Below are positions 1 to 7,255 of a DNA stretch of 10,732 bases, piece by piece. How positions within the stretch are numbered: the first letter of the stretch is position 1; every line of letters starts with the position of its first letter. This DNA comes from Thermoanaerobaculaceae bacterium (GTDB taxonomy: Bacteria; Acidobacteriota; Thermoanaerobaculia; Thermoanaerobaculales; Thermoanaerobaculaceae). Location: assembly GCA_022865555.1 (NCBI GenBank), contig JALHTD010000057.1:1-10732 (forward strand), in the 5' to 3' direction. The position numbers were made by a program, and so were the translations under genes. Under the pieces are notes generated by a model. That model had not been told where the DNA came from, made no database searches, and saw only the letters and a program-made list of their open reading frames with translations.

Positions 1-759
1 GGCCACGACGCGGCGCTCGCCTACTTGACGGCCTACCTGATCGAGGAGTCGCTCTCGGTCGACAACCTGTTCGTCTTCCTCGCGCTGTTCACCTACTTCG
101 GGGTGGCCTCCGAGCACCAGCATCGCGTGCTCTTCTGGGGAATCGTCGGGGCGATCGTCTTTCGCGGCATCTTCATCTTCGCCGGTGTCGCGCTGATCTC
201 GCGTTTCCACTGGGTGATCTATGTCCTGGGCATCCTGCTCGTTGCGACCGGTGCCAAGCTGGGCCTCGGCGAAGCGGAGCAGGTGCACCCGGAGCGCAAC
301 CTGATCGTGCGCTGGGCGAGCCGCGTCCTGCCGATGGAGAAGAGCTTCCACGGCGAGCGGTTCGCGCTGAGAACCGAAAAGGGCCTTCGTTTCACGCCGC
401 TGTTTCTGGTTCTGCTGGCCATCGAGAGCACGGACGTGATGTTCGCCGTGGACTCGGTGCCCGCCGTGCTCGCGGTCAGCCGCGACGCGTTCGTGGTCTA
501 CACCTCGAACATCTTCGCGGTCCTGGGTCTGCGCGCCATCTATTTCGTGCTGGCCGGGGCGCTGCGGTCGCTGCACCTGCTGCGCCCCGGCCTGGCGCTC
601 ATCCTCGTCCTGGTGGGTGTCAAGATGCTGCTCGCAGACGCGGTCGAGATCCCGACCGCAGTCTCGCTGATAGTGGTGGCCGCTATCCTAGCCGCGGCGA
701 CTGCGGGCTCGCTGCTGCTTCCGGATCCCAAGAAGCGGAAGGCTGCCACCAAAGGCTAG
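1..759 (+). CDS. TerC/Alx-family integral membrane protein, 5'-truncated by window edge
   Basis: The reading frame is open from the first base, so the gene starts upstream; 252 residues are visible. The apparent TTG start at base 25 is only a Leu inside the conserved first motif. Two hallmark acidic signatures of the TerC family (Pfam TerC) are present: IEESLSVDNLFVF near visible residues 14-26, and ESTDVMFAVDSVPAVLAV near 141-158. Several hydrophobic segments in between and after fit the family's multi-pass inner-membrane topology. The tail is short and basic (KKRKAATKG). Full-length Alx-type proteins run to about 320 residues, so roughly 60-80 are missing at the N-terminus. Members of the family are linked to manganese export, alkaline pH response (Alx) and tellurite resistance (TerC). 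The visible sequence resembles the Alx-like branch more than plasmid ter operons, and no other ter gene lies nearby. Family assignment is secure; substrate (Mn2+ is likely) is inference. Confidence 0.93.
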   Translation, partial: GHDAALAYLTAYLIEESLSVDNLFVFLALFTYFGVASEHQHRVLFWGIVGAIVFRGIFIFAGVALISRFHWVIYVLGILLVATGAKLGLGEAEQVHPERNLIVRWASRVLPMEKSFHGERFALRTEKGLRFTPLFLVLLAIESTDVMFAVDSVPAVLAVSRDAFVVYTSNIFAVLGLRAIYFVLAGALRSLHLLRPGLALILVLVGVKMLLADAVEIPTAVSLIVVAAILAAATAGSLLLPDPKKRKAATKG

Positions 760-838
760 GCTCTTGGCACCCCGGAGGTCCTGGAACGGGGAAGGGCGGT
801 ATGCTCCCCGGGGGTTGCTGCGAGAGGGGGTTGTCATC

Positions 839-2251
839 ATGGCGAAGCGCGCGTCTGGCACGACCCGCACGGAGAAGGACACCCTGGGCATCATGGAGGT
901 CCCCGCGGATGCGCGTTACGGGGCGCAGACGGCACGCGCGATGGCGAACTTCCCCATCAGCGGGTGGACGCTTCCGGCCGGTTTCCTCTCGTCCCTGGCC
1001 AGGATCAAGGCGGCGTTCGCGCGCGCCAACGGCGAGCGCGGTCTCCTGTCCCGCGAGGCGGCGCAGGCGATCGCAACCGCCGCGGACGAGGTCGCCGCGG
1101 GTGCGCACCTCGACCACTTCCCGGTGGACGTCTTCCAGACCGGCTCCGGGACCTCCACCAACATGAACATGAACGAGGTGCTCGCGCACCTCGCCAACCG
1201 CGCCCTCGGGGGAGACCCGGCGGCGCACACGCCGGTTCATCCGAACGACCACGTCAATCTCGGCCAGTCCTCCAACGACGCGATCCCGGCCGCGCTGCGG
1301 GTGGCCGCCGCCGTCTCCTGGCGCGACCGCGTGAGCCCGGCGGTCAGCGGCGTCGTCGGCGAGCTCCGTAGGCTCGCGGGCGAGCACCGGGCGACGGTCA
1401 CCCTGGGCCGCACCCACCTCATGGACGCGGTGCCCACGACCTACGGGCGCGTAATCGGCGCGTGGGCCGACCGGCTGGAGGCGGCGCTCGCGCACGGTGA
1501 GTCGGCGGCGGAGCGCCTTCTCGTGTTGCCTCTTGGCGGCACCGCGGTTGGCAGCGGCATCGGGGCCGACCGCGCCGCGGTTGCTCGTGCGGCCGCGCTG
1601 CTGGCCGAGACTACAGGCCTGGCGGTGACCCTCCAGGGCAACCCCGCCGCAGGGATCGCCGCCCAGGATGCCCCGATCGCATTCGCGGACGCGCTCGCGG
1701 GTGTCGGGCGGGTGTTGCTCGCGATCGCCAACGACGTGCGCCTGCGGGCCTCGGGTCCGTTCGGTGGCCTCGGGGAGCTGGAACTGCCCGCGGTGCAACC
1801 CGGCTCCTCGATCATGCCGGGCAAGGTCAACCCGGTGATCCCGGAAGCGGTCGCGCAGGTGGCGCTGGAGGTGGAGGGCCTCGCCGCCGCCTGCCGGGCC
1901 AGCGCGAGCCTGCACCAGCTCGACCTCTCGCACGCCAACCCGCTCCTGGCCTGGAACCTCGACACCATGGCACGCCTCCTGGCCTCTGCATGCGATGTGC
2001 TGGTGACTCGCTGCCTTTCGGGGCTGCGGGTCAACATCGAGCGGGCGCGCTCGCTCGCAGCGGCGAGCCCGGCCCTTGCCACGGCGCTGGCGGCCCGCAT
2101 CGGCTACGAGCGCGCCGCCGAGGTCGCCAAGGCGGCGGAGAAGGCGGGCACGAGCGTGGCCGACGTTGCGCACCGCCTCGGCGTCCTGCCCGAGCAGGAG
2201 CTGGAGGAGGTGCTTGACCTCGAACGGCTTGCCGGTGTTGAGAAACCGTAG
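839..2251 (+). CDS. fumC: Class II fumarate hydratase (fumarase C), aspartase/fumarase superfamily
   Basis: Likely converts fumarate to L-malate in the TCA cycle as a cytoplasmic homotetramer. The 470-residue product matches the family's usual 460-470. Start ATG 839 is preceded by GAGAGGGGG at 822-830; an in-frame ATG at 764 would add 25 unconserved residues without a good ribosome site. Visible motifs: YGAQTARAMANFPISG near the N-terminus; the substrate-site loop TGSGTSTNMNMNE (about 101-113); HPNDHVNLGQSSND (134-147); GRTHLMDAVP with the conserved His193 (E. coli His188 equivalent); and the mobile catalytic loop GSSIMPGKVNP with Ser323/Ser324. The C-terminal FumC-type helical region follows (GYERAAEVAKAAEKAGTSVADV). 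After the catalytic loop comes VIPEAV, as in aspartases and actinobacterial fumarases, rather than the TQCEA of E. coli FumC. Aspartate ammonia-lyase is therefore the alternative, but the TGSGTS-NMNMNE loop favours fumarase. It lies 79 bases after the TerC gene, with no clear terminator between. Confidence 0.85.
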   Translation: MAKRASGTTRTEKDTLGIMEVPADARYGAQTARAMANFPISGWTLPAGFLSSLARIKAAFARANGERGLLSREAAQAIATAADEVAAGAHLDHFPVDVFQTGSGTSTNMNMNEVLAHLANRALGGDPAAHTPVHPNDHVNLGQSSNDAIPAALRVAAAVSWRDRVSPAVSGVVGELRRLAGEHRATVTLGRTHLMDAVPTTYGRVIGAWADRLEAALAHGESAAERLLVLPLGGTAVGSGIGADRAAVARAAALLAETTGLAVTLQGNPAAGIAAQDAPIAFADALAGVGRVLLAIANDVRLRASGPFGGLGELELPAVQPGSSIMPGKVNPVIPEAVAQVALEVEGLAAACRASASLHQLDLSHANPLLAWNLDTMARLLASACDVLVTRCLSGLRVNIERARSLAAASPALATALAARIGYERAAEVAKAAEKAGTSVADVAHRLGVLPEQELEEVLDLERLAGVEKP

Positions 2252-2280
2252 GCGAGCCTTCGCCCAGGGCTTGGGCTTCG

Positions 2281-2289
2281 TGGAATAAT
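2281..2289 (+). promoter_or_regulatory. Candidate extended -10 promoter for the 2314-3648 gene
   Basis: TGG-AATAAT reads as an extended -10 element (TGn followed by a 5/6 match to TATAAT), 25 bases before the ATG at 2314. No convincing -35 sits at 16-18 bases upstream, which is acceptable for extended -10 promoters. In this GC-rich DNA an AT-rich hexamer in a 62-base gap stands out. Prediction by eye only. Confidence 0.35.
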
Positions 2290-2313
2290 GCGAATAGTCC
2301 GCCGGAGGGCTTG

Positions 2314-3648
2314 ATGCCCACATCACCGCTAGTGCGCCGGGCGGTGCGAGCGCTCGCGATTCTGTTGCTCCTGGCTTTGGCCGCGCTGCTGGGACTTCGC
2401 GTATACGGAAACTGGCGCCTCGCCGCTGCGGAGCGGGAGTTTGCCGAGAGGGTCGGGCCACGAGACACCGGTACGTCCACCCCCGTGAAACTCCTTGACG
2501 AGGAGAACGCTGCGGTTTTCCTGCAGGCGGGTGCGGAGGCGATGATCCTGCCGGGCAATGACAGGCCACAGATCGGCGAGATGACTATGACTCGGCCCGA
2601 CAGCTGGAGCGAGAGCCAGCGCGCTGATCTCCGACGCATCCTGGCAAACAACGGGCCCGCGCTGGAGCTGCTCCACCGTGCCGCAGGGATGACCACGTCG
2701 CTTTTCGGCGCCGTTACCTGGGACAAGAAGACTCACGAGCTCAAGGCGCCCCCCCTGCTCAAGCTGATTACGGCGCAAAGGCTGCTGCTCGTGGACGCGC
2801 GCATGGCCTTGCTGGAGCACGAGCCTGCCCGCCTGCTTGCCGACACCGCCTCGATGGCGACGATGGCGGCCGGGCTCGAGCGCGAGTCCGAGCTGGTCGG
2901 GCTGCTGATGGGCATGGCGTGCGAGAAGATGTTCCTGGCCGCCGTCAAGGAGGCGGTTGCCGATTCGTCCACTCACCGCGAGATGCTCACCAAGCTCCAG
3001 GGGATGGTGGTTGACACCGATCTCAAAGCTGCCTGGAGACGCGGCAATCTGGCCCAGCAGGCGGTGATCAGCAAGCACGTCGCGGCGGTCTTGAGCGACC
3101 CGCTCGCCGCGCGGCACGGAGGGGTCGGCCTCTACGGACGGTTCATGGACTTCGCGTTCGGGAAGATCTTTCAAGCGCAGCAGCTCGAGATAAGGGCTGG
3201 CCTGATCGCTGCGGTGGATCAACCGCTCGGTCTGGACCCTTCGTGGTCTCGGCGCGGAGCGCACCAACCCCGCACGGTCTTCGACGTGTTCGACGTATTC
3301 GAGAGCGTAATGTTCGGCCAGTCCGCCAAATCCTCCATCGGCCGCGTCCAGTCCACGTTGTCTTTGAGAGAGCTTGCGAACATCGCCCTAGCAGCGCGCC
3401 TCCAGGGGCTGGCGACCGGGGAGTACCCCGCGACGTTGGCGTCGCTATCGGGAGCGATGCGACCCGATCCGTTCGCAGGCAAGCCACTGACCTACGAGCG
3501 ACGGCCCGACGGCTCCGCGCGCATCTCGGTTCCAGATTTTGAGGTTTTGTGGAAGCGCATCTCCGACGTCGGCGCGAGCGCGCAGCCGTTCTCCTGGGAA
3601 CTGCCGGCGCCGGCGCCGCGAGCGCCCCAGAAGGACGCGAGGAGGTAG
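2314..3648 (+). CDS. Unrecognised membrane-anchored or exported protein, 444 residues
   Basis: I do not recognise a named family. ATG 2314 follows GGAGGG at 2304-2309 with short spacing; a TTG at 2311 is the alternative start. The N-terminus has a basic stretch (VRRAVR) and then one hydrophobic helix at about residues 10-28 with no lipobox or obvious signal-peptidase site, so a single membrane anchor with the rest outside is likeliest. The remainder looks largely helical. It includes LLDEENAAVFLQAGAEAM (about 54-71), and an 'ENAA' motif of this kind occurs, as far as I recall, in uncharacterised proteins of Planctomycetes and Acidobacteria. The last third ends in a segment LANIALAARLQGLATGEYPATL...DPFAGKPLTYERRPDG. 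This resembles the 'YP-sLa-l-DPFsGkpL-Y' pattern at the C-terminus of many such bacterial hypothetical proteins, sometimes next to pilin-like (type II secretion G) modules. The protein ends in an Ala/Pro-rich tail. It is followed after 91 bases by the rhomboid protease gene. No catalytic residues can be named. Confidence 0.85.
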   Translation: MPTSPLVRRAVRALAILLLLALAALLGLRVYGNWRLAAAEREFAERVGPRDTGTSTPVKLLDEENAAVFLQAGAEAMILPGNDRPQIGEMTMTRPDSWSESQRADLRRILANNGPALELLHRAAGMTTSLFGAVTWDKKTHELKAPPLLKLITAQRLLLVDARMALLEHEPARLLADTASMATMAAGLERESELVGLLMGMACEKMFLAAVKEAVADSSTHREMLTKLQGMVVDTDLKAAWRRGNLAQQAVISKHVAAVLSDPLAARHGGVGLYGRFMDFAFGKIFQAQQLEIRAGLIAAVDQPLGLDPSWSRRGAHQPRTVFDVFDVFESVMFGQSAKSSIGRVQSTLSLRELANIALAARLQGLATGEYPATLASLSGAMRPDPFAGKPLTYERRPDGSARISVPDFEVLWKRISDVGASAQPFSWELPAPAPRAPQKDARR

Positions 3649-3687
3649 CGAGAGGCACGTCAGGCCCGGGGCGCGGTTCCGACGTTC

Positions 3688-3714
3688 TCGACAGGGCGGA
3701 ACCAACCGTATCAT
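3688..3714 (+). promoter_or_regulatory. Candidate sigma70-type promoter for the rhomboid gene
   Basis: TCGACA (3688-3693, 5/6 match to TTGACA) and TATCAT (3709-3714, 5/6 match to TATAAT) are separated by 15 bases, slightly shorter than the ideal 17. Transcription would begin near 3721, immediately before the ribosome site GGGGAGGG (3722-3729) of the gene at 3740. Found by eye; the short spacer lowers confidence. Confidence 0.35.
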
Positions 3715-3739
3715 AGTGTAAGGGGAGGGATGTCCCCTC

Positions 3740-5734
3740 ATGTTCATCCCGATCGGGTTGGACCAGACCACTGTGCGGCGCCTGCCGTGGGTGAGCTTCG
3801 CCATCATCGCGGTCAACTTCGTGGTCTTCCTGACGGTGGGTGCTACCGCGCGCAACGCCGAGGAGGAGATCTCCCAGCGCGGGCAGGAGGTGATGGCGTA
3901 CTGGGCCCTGCACCCTTACCTCGCGTTCCCGACGAAGATGCTGCCCGCGGGGATGCCCGAGTCCGAGCGCGAGAGGATCACGATGCTTGCGGAGGGCATG
4001 AGGAGCCTCTCCCGAAAGGCGCCGGCCTCCGACGAGCAGCGTGGCCAGGAGCAGCAGGAGCTGGACGGGCTGGTAGAGAAGTTCCGGGACGCCCTGACCT
4101 ACCACCCCTTCAAGGCGTGGGGCCTGATCCCGTCAAACCCGCGGGCGATCGCCTTCCTCACCAGCATGTTCATGCACGCGGGCTGGCTGCACCTGCTGGG
4201 CAACATGCTCTTTTTCTATATCGCCGGGCCTTTCATGGAGGACGCATACGGGCGGCCGCTCTTCGCCGCCCTCTATCTGGCCTCCGGCGCGGCCTCGAGC
4301 CTCGTGCACGTGGCGGCGTTTCCGAACTCCGAGGCACCGCTGGTGGGCGCCTCCGGGGCGATTGCAGGTCTCATGGGGGCGTTTCTCGTGCGCTTCGTGC
4401 GCGCCAAGATCCGGTTCTTCTACTTCTACTTCTTCTTCATCATCCGCAGCGGCACGGTGGACCTGTCGGCCTGGATCGTGCTGCCGCTCTGGTTCCTGCA
4501 GCAGCTGTTCTTCGCCGGTCTTTCAACGTCAAGCGGGGTCGCCTACCGCGCCCACGTCGGCGGCTTCGCCTTCGGTTTCCTGGCGGCGCTGGCGATCAAG
4601 CAGCTTCGCATCGAGGAGCGCTTCATCGCCCCGGGGATCGAAAAGGAGATCTCGGTGACGCAGCACCCGGCGCTCGAGGCGGGCATGGACCTCCTGGCGA
4701 GGGGCGAGACGGTGGCAGCCAGGGGCGCGTTCCAGAAGGTGCTGGCCAGCGAGCCGAGAAACGCCGATGCACACCTGGCCATCTGGCAGAGCCATTGCCA
4801 GGAGGGCACGGCTGCCGGGGGAGTCGAGCACGTGGTGCGCGCGATCGACGAGGAGCTCAGGCGTGGGGACACCGCCCTCGCGCTGGCGCACTGGCGCGAG
4901 ATGGTTTCCAGCGCCGGCCAGGGCGGACCGGGTGCACTGCGCTTCCGCCTCGCGACCATGCTGGAGCCGGGGGACAGGCAGGCAGCGGTAGAGGTGCTCC
5001 GCCACCTGGCCACGGACGCGTCCGCGGGCCTGCTCGCGGAGAAGGCGACGCGGCGCCTGGCGGCCCTCGGCGCCGCCCCGGCGGCCCTGGCCGCCGCGCC
5101 GCTTTCGGCAGCCCCTGCGGTCCCAACACCCCGCGCGGCGGCCGCGCCGGCCAGAGCGCATCCCGCCCTGGAAAGGGTGGCCGCGACGCTCATGCAGCCT
5201 GAGGCTCAGGTGTTCGACGCAGGGCCCGAGCCCCCGCACGAGGTCGTGGAGGAGCCCGGATCGGTGGTCTTCACGGACACGCCGGCGCCCGAGGCGGCGG
5301 CCGCGGCCGTCAGCAACCCCGTCGGCCGGGAGGTCGAGGTGTGCTCCCTGGAAGCCGTGCAGCCGGAGGGGGTCATGCTGCGGGGCCTGGAGGGCGGTTC
5401 GGAGCTGCTGCCGTTCGTGGACGTCGAAAGGGTGTGCGTCGCCGGCATCGCCGGCTCGGAGCGACCGTACCTGGTGCTGGACCTGGTGCTGCACGCGTCG
5501 GCCGGCAGACCCCGCAAGGTCGAGCGGATGCTTTCGTCCCAGTTCGATCCGCGGCACCTGATCGGCCGGCCGGATCTGCCTCCCCTGCAGGCGTTTCGCG
5601 AGTTGGTCCGCACGATCGCGGAGGCGGCGCACGCCGAGGTCACGCCGGCCACGCTGCTGGTGCCCTCCGCGAAGATCCCCACCTTCGGCAGTATCGAAGC
5701 GTACGAGCGCGAGATCCTGACACCGGTGTTGTGA
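3740..5734 (+). CDS. Rhomboid-family intramembrane serine protease with TPR-like and unknown C-terminal domains
   Basis: A 664-residue protein, more than twice the length of a minimal rhomboid (about 200-280). ATG 3740 is preceded by GGGGAGGG at 3722-3729. Residues 1-300 form the rhomboid core. TM1 is near 14-34, followed by a long, charged loop (about 35-135). Next come HAGWLHLLGNMLFF with His146 and Asn155 (oxyanion-side residues), the nucleophile motif GASGA with Ser205, and the general-base His272 in YRAHVGGFAFGF. The Ser/His dyad and supporting residues are therefore intact and activity is expected. A very aromatic stretch RFFYFYFFFII (225-235) opens the fifth membrane segment. After the core, residues about 305-400 read as TPR-like helices (ARGAFQKVLASEPRNADAHL). 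An Ala/Pro-rich linker spans about 438-475, and a separate folded region (about 530-664) carries VMLRGLEGGSELLPFVDVERV and SSQFDPRHLIG. The soluble tail probably faces the cytoplasm and may recruit substrates or partners; that role is inference. Substrate is unknown. Confidence 0.92.
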   Translation: MFIPIGLDQTTVRRLPWVSFAIIAVNFVVFLTVGATARNAEEEISQRGQEVMAYWALHPYLAFPTKMLPAGMPESERERITMLAEGMRSLSRKAPASDEQRGQEQQELDGLVEKFRDALTYHPFKAWGLIPSNPRAIAFLTSMFMHAGWLHLLGNMLFFYIAGPFMEDAYGRPLFAALYLASGAASSLVHVAAFPNSEAPLVGASGAIAGLMGAFLVRFVRAKIRFFYFYFFFIIRSGTVDLSAWIVLPLWFLQQLFFAGLSTSSGVAYRAHVGGFAFGFLAALAIKQLRIEERFIAPGIEKEISVTQHPALEAGMDLLARGETVAARGAFQKVLASEPRNADAHLAIWQSHCQEGTAAGGVEHVVRAIDEELRRGDTALALAHWREMVSSAGQGGPGALRFRLATMLEPGDRQAAVEVLRHLATDASAGLLAEKATRRLAALGAAPAALAAAPLSAAPAVPTPRAAAAPARAHPALERVAATLMQPEAQVFDAGPEPPHEVVEEPGSVVFTDTPAPEAAAAAVSNPVGREVEVCSLEAVQPEGVMLRGLEGGSELLPFVDVERVCVAGIAGSERPYLVLDLVLHASAGRPRKVERMLSSQFDPRHLIGRPDLPPLQAFRELVRTIAEAAHAEVTPATLLVPSAKIPTFGSIEAYEREILTPVL

Positions 5735-5753
5735 GTTGCGATTTTTTTCACAA
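5729..5753. repeat. Short inverted repeat TTGTGA-N13-TCACAA over the rhomboid stop codon
   Basis: The left arm (5729-5734) contains the stop codon TGA and the right arm (5748-5753) follows a run of seven T. The arms are perfect 6-mers. The T run lies before, not after, the 3' arm, so this is not a standard intrinsic terminator, and the 13-base spacing does not match the CRP/FNR family (six or four bases). It overlaps the candidate citrate synthase promoter and could be an operator, or may be chance. Confidence 0.4.
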
Positions 5754-5764
5754 TCGGATAGGAT
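5736..5764 (+). promoter_or_regulatory. Candidate sigma70-type promoter for citrate synthase
   Basis: TTGCGA (5736-5741, 4/6 match) and TAGGAT (5759-5764, 4/6 match) are 17 bases apart, the preferred spacing. Transcription would start near 5771, giving a leader of about 60 bases before the ATG at 5832. The AT-rich run around 5742-5753 is unusual for this DNA and supports a regulatory role. Confidence 0.35.
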
Positions 5765-5831
5765 GGGCGGGCTGCATCATCGGAAACCGGGTAGACGGCC
5801 GGAGAGGCCACGACAGAGAAAGGGAGGAGCA

Positions 5832-7163
5832 ATGGCGACACTCAAGGAAACGTTGCTGGCCAAGATCCAGGAGCACCGTCCGCGAACGCAGAAGCTGGTC
5901 AAGGAGCACGCGGACGTCAAGATCGGCGAGGTGACGATCGCCCAAGCCATAGGCGGCGCCCGCGGCGTCCGCATGCTGGTGACCGACATCTCCTACCTCG
6001 ACCCGTTCGAGGGGATCCGCTTCCGGGGCAAGACCATCCCCGAGACGTTCGCGGCGCTCCCGAAGGTGCCCGGCTCGGACTACCCGTACGTCGAGGCGTT
6101 CTGGTGGTTCCTGCTAACCGGCGACATCCCAACCGAGCAGCAGACCCTCGAGGTCGTGAAGGAGTTCCAGTCGCGCCGCGCGGTTCCGGCGTACGTCGGC
6201 GACATGTTGCGCGCCATGGCCCGTGACACGCACCCGATGACGATGTTCTCGGCGGCGATCCTCTCGATGCAGCGCGAATCGCTCTTCGTCAAGCGCTACA
6301 ACGAGGGGATGAAGAAGGACGAGCACTGGGAGCCGACGTACGAGGATTCGACCAACCTCCTCGCCAAGCTGCCCTCGGTCGCGGCCATGATCTACCGCCT
6401 GAAGTACAAGGATGACAAGCAGATCCCGGCGGACCCGAAGCTCGACTTCGGTGGCAACTTCGCTCACCAGATGGGCGTCCCAAAGCCGTACGACGACGTG
6501 GCGCGGATGTACTTCATCCTGCACTCCGACCACGAGTCGGGGAACGTCTCGGCGCACACGACCCACCTCGTCGCCTCGGCGCTCTCCGATGTCTACTACG
6601 CGCTCTCGGCGGGGATCAACGGCCTCGCCGGCCCGCTCCACGGCCTCGCCAACCAGGAGGTGCTGCGCTGGATCATGAAGTTCCAGGAGAAGCTGGGCGG
6701 CAAGGAGCCGACCGAGGAGAACGTCAAGCAGGCGCTGTGGGACACGCTCAAGGCCGGCCAGGTGATCCCCGGGTACGGGCACGCGGTGCTGCGCAAGACC
6801 GACCCGCGCTACGTCGCGCAGATGGAGTTCTGCCAGAAGAACCTGCCGAACGACCCGCTCTTCAAGCTCGTCAACATGATCTACAAGGTCGCACCGGGCG
6901 TGCTCACCGAGCACGGCAAGACCAAGAACCCGTGGCCCAACGTGGATGCCCAGTCGGGCGTGATCCAGTGGTACTACGGCCTCAAGGAGTGGGACTTCTA
7001 CACCGTGTTGTTCGGGGTGGGCCGGGCGATCGGCGTGCTCGCCAACACCACGTGGGACCGTGCCCTCGGTTATGCCATCGAGCGGCCGAAGTCGGTCACC
7101 ACCAAGATGCTCGAGGACGTCGCGTCACAGGCGATCAAGGCCGACGACCTCGGCGCCGATTGA
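5832..7163 (+). CDS. gltA: Citrate synthase, mitochondrial/eukaryotic-like type
   Basis: Condenses acetyl-CoA and oxaloacetate to citrate and CoA, the entry step of the TCA cycle; cytoplasmic, probably a homodimer. The 443-residue product is close to the mature pig enzyme (437). ATG 5832 follows GGGAGGAG (5822-5829); upstream in-frame codons from 5736 lack conservation. The active-site set aligns collinearly with pig citrate synthase, shifted by three or four residues. It comprises His234 in SDHESGNVSAHT, His270 in GLAGPLHGLANQEVL, His317 in GYGHAVLRKTDPRY with Arg326, Asp372 in NVDAQSGV (pig has His, not Gln, after Ala), and Arg398 in FGVGRAIGVL. The N-terminal ITYLDP-type segment appears as ISYLDPFEGIRFRGKTIPE, typical of this class. 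It lacks the N-terminal extension of NADH-regulated hexameric GltA, so NADH allostery is not expected. The gene is monocistronic-looking: a promoter candidate precedes it and a strong terminator follows. The organism's other citrate synthases, if any, are not in view. Confidence 0.96.
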   Translation: MATLKETLLAKIQEHRPRTQKLVKEHADVKIGEVTIAQAIGGARGVRMLVTDISYLDPFEGIRFRGKTIPETFAALPKVPGSDYPYVEAFWWFLLTGDIPTEQQTLEVVKEFQSRRAVPAYVGDMLRAMARDTHPMTMFSAAILSMQRESLFVKRYNEGMKKDEHWEPTYEDSTNLLAKLPSVAAMIYRLKYKDDKQIPADPKLDFGGNFAHQMGVPKPYDDVARMYFILHSDHESGNVSAHTTHLVASALSDVYYALSAGINGLAGPLHGLANQEVLRWIMKFQEKLGGKEPTEENVKQALWDTLKAGQVIPGYGHAVLRKTDPRYVAQMEFCQKNLPNDPLFKLVNMIYKVAPGVLTEHGKTKNPWPNVDAQSGVIQWYYGLKEWDFYTVLFGVGRAIGVLANTTWDRALGYAIERPKSVTTKMLEDVASQAIKADDLGAD

Positions 7164-7190
7164 CGCTTGATCCAGAGGCGAAAACCACCA

Positions 7191-7219
7191 GCGCCCGGGG
7201 CAACCCGGGCGCTTTTATT
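7191..7219 (+). terminator. Intrinsic terminator after citrate synthase
   Basis: A perfect 9-bp GC stem (GCGCCCGGG at 7191-7199 with CCCGGGCGC at 7204-7212) closes a GCAA tetraloop of the stable GNRA class, followed directly by TTTTATT. It sits 27 bases after the citrate synthase stop. On the minus strand the same stem is followed by TGGTGGTTTT, so it may also help end iorB transcription, less efficiently. Confidence 0.9.
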
Positions 7220-7231
7220 CCGTCCTCCACG

Positions 7232-7255
7232 CCTTCAAGCCTTCAAGCCTTCAGG
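7232..7255. repeat. Three tandem copies of an 8-base repeat at the iorB 3' end
   Basis: CCTTCAAG at 7232-7239 and 7240-7247 are identical, and CCTTCAGG at 7248-7255 differs by one base. On the minus strand the unit reads CTTGAAGG. The repeat covers the last codons and stop (7243-7245) of iorB, so gain or loss of a unit would alter only the last residues of IorB. It looks like slippage-type duplication. Confidence 0.8.

Noticed and set aside
761..780. Sigma54 promoter suggested by CTTGGCAC at 763-770
   Set aside because: The GC-containing -12 element (TTGC-like) is missing at the required spacing.
764..838. Upstream ATG at 764 as the fumarase start
   Set aside because: It adds 25 residues unlike any fumarase N-terminus and lacks a good ribosome site, whereas ATG 839 has GAGAGGGGG at proper distance.
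2251..2276. Terminator after fumC (small stems GGCGA/TCGCC and GCCCA/TGGGC)
   Set aside because: Stems are only 5 bp, overlap each other, and no T tract follows.
683..2569. Long minus-strand open frame (628 codons) opposite fumC
   Set aside because: It is Arg/Gly/His-rich with no recognisable motif and lies antisense to a clear fumarase. Long antisense frames are expected in GC-rich genes because stops are rare in that phase.
3730..5202. 490-codon frame starting at ATG 3730 inside the rhomboid region
   Set aside because: It is out of frame with the rhomboid and yields Gly/Arg/Ala-rich sequence without membrane segments; the frame from 3740 has all rhomboid motifs.
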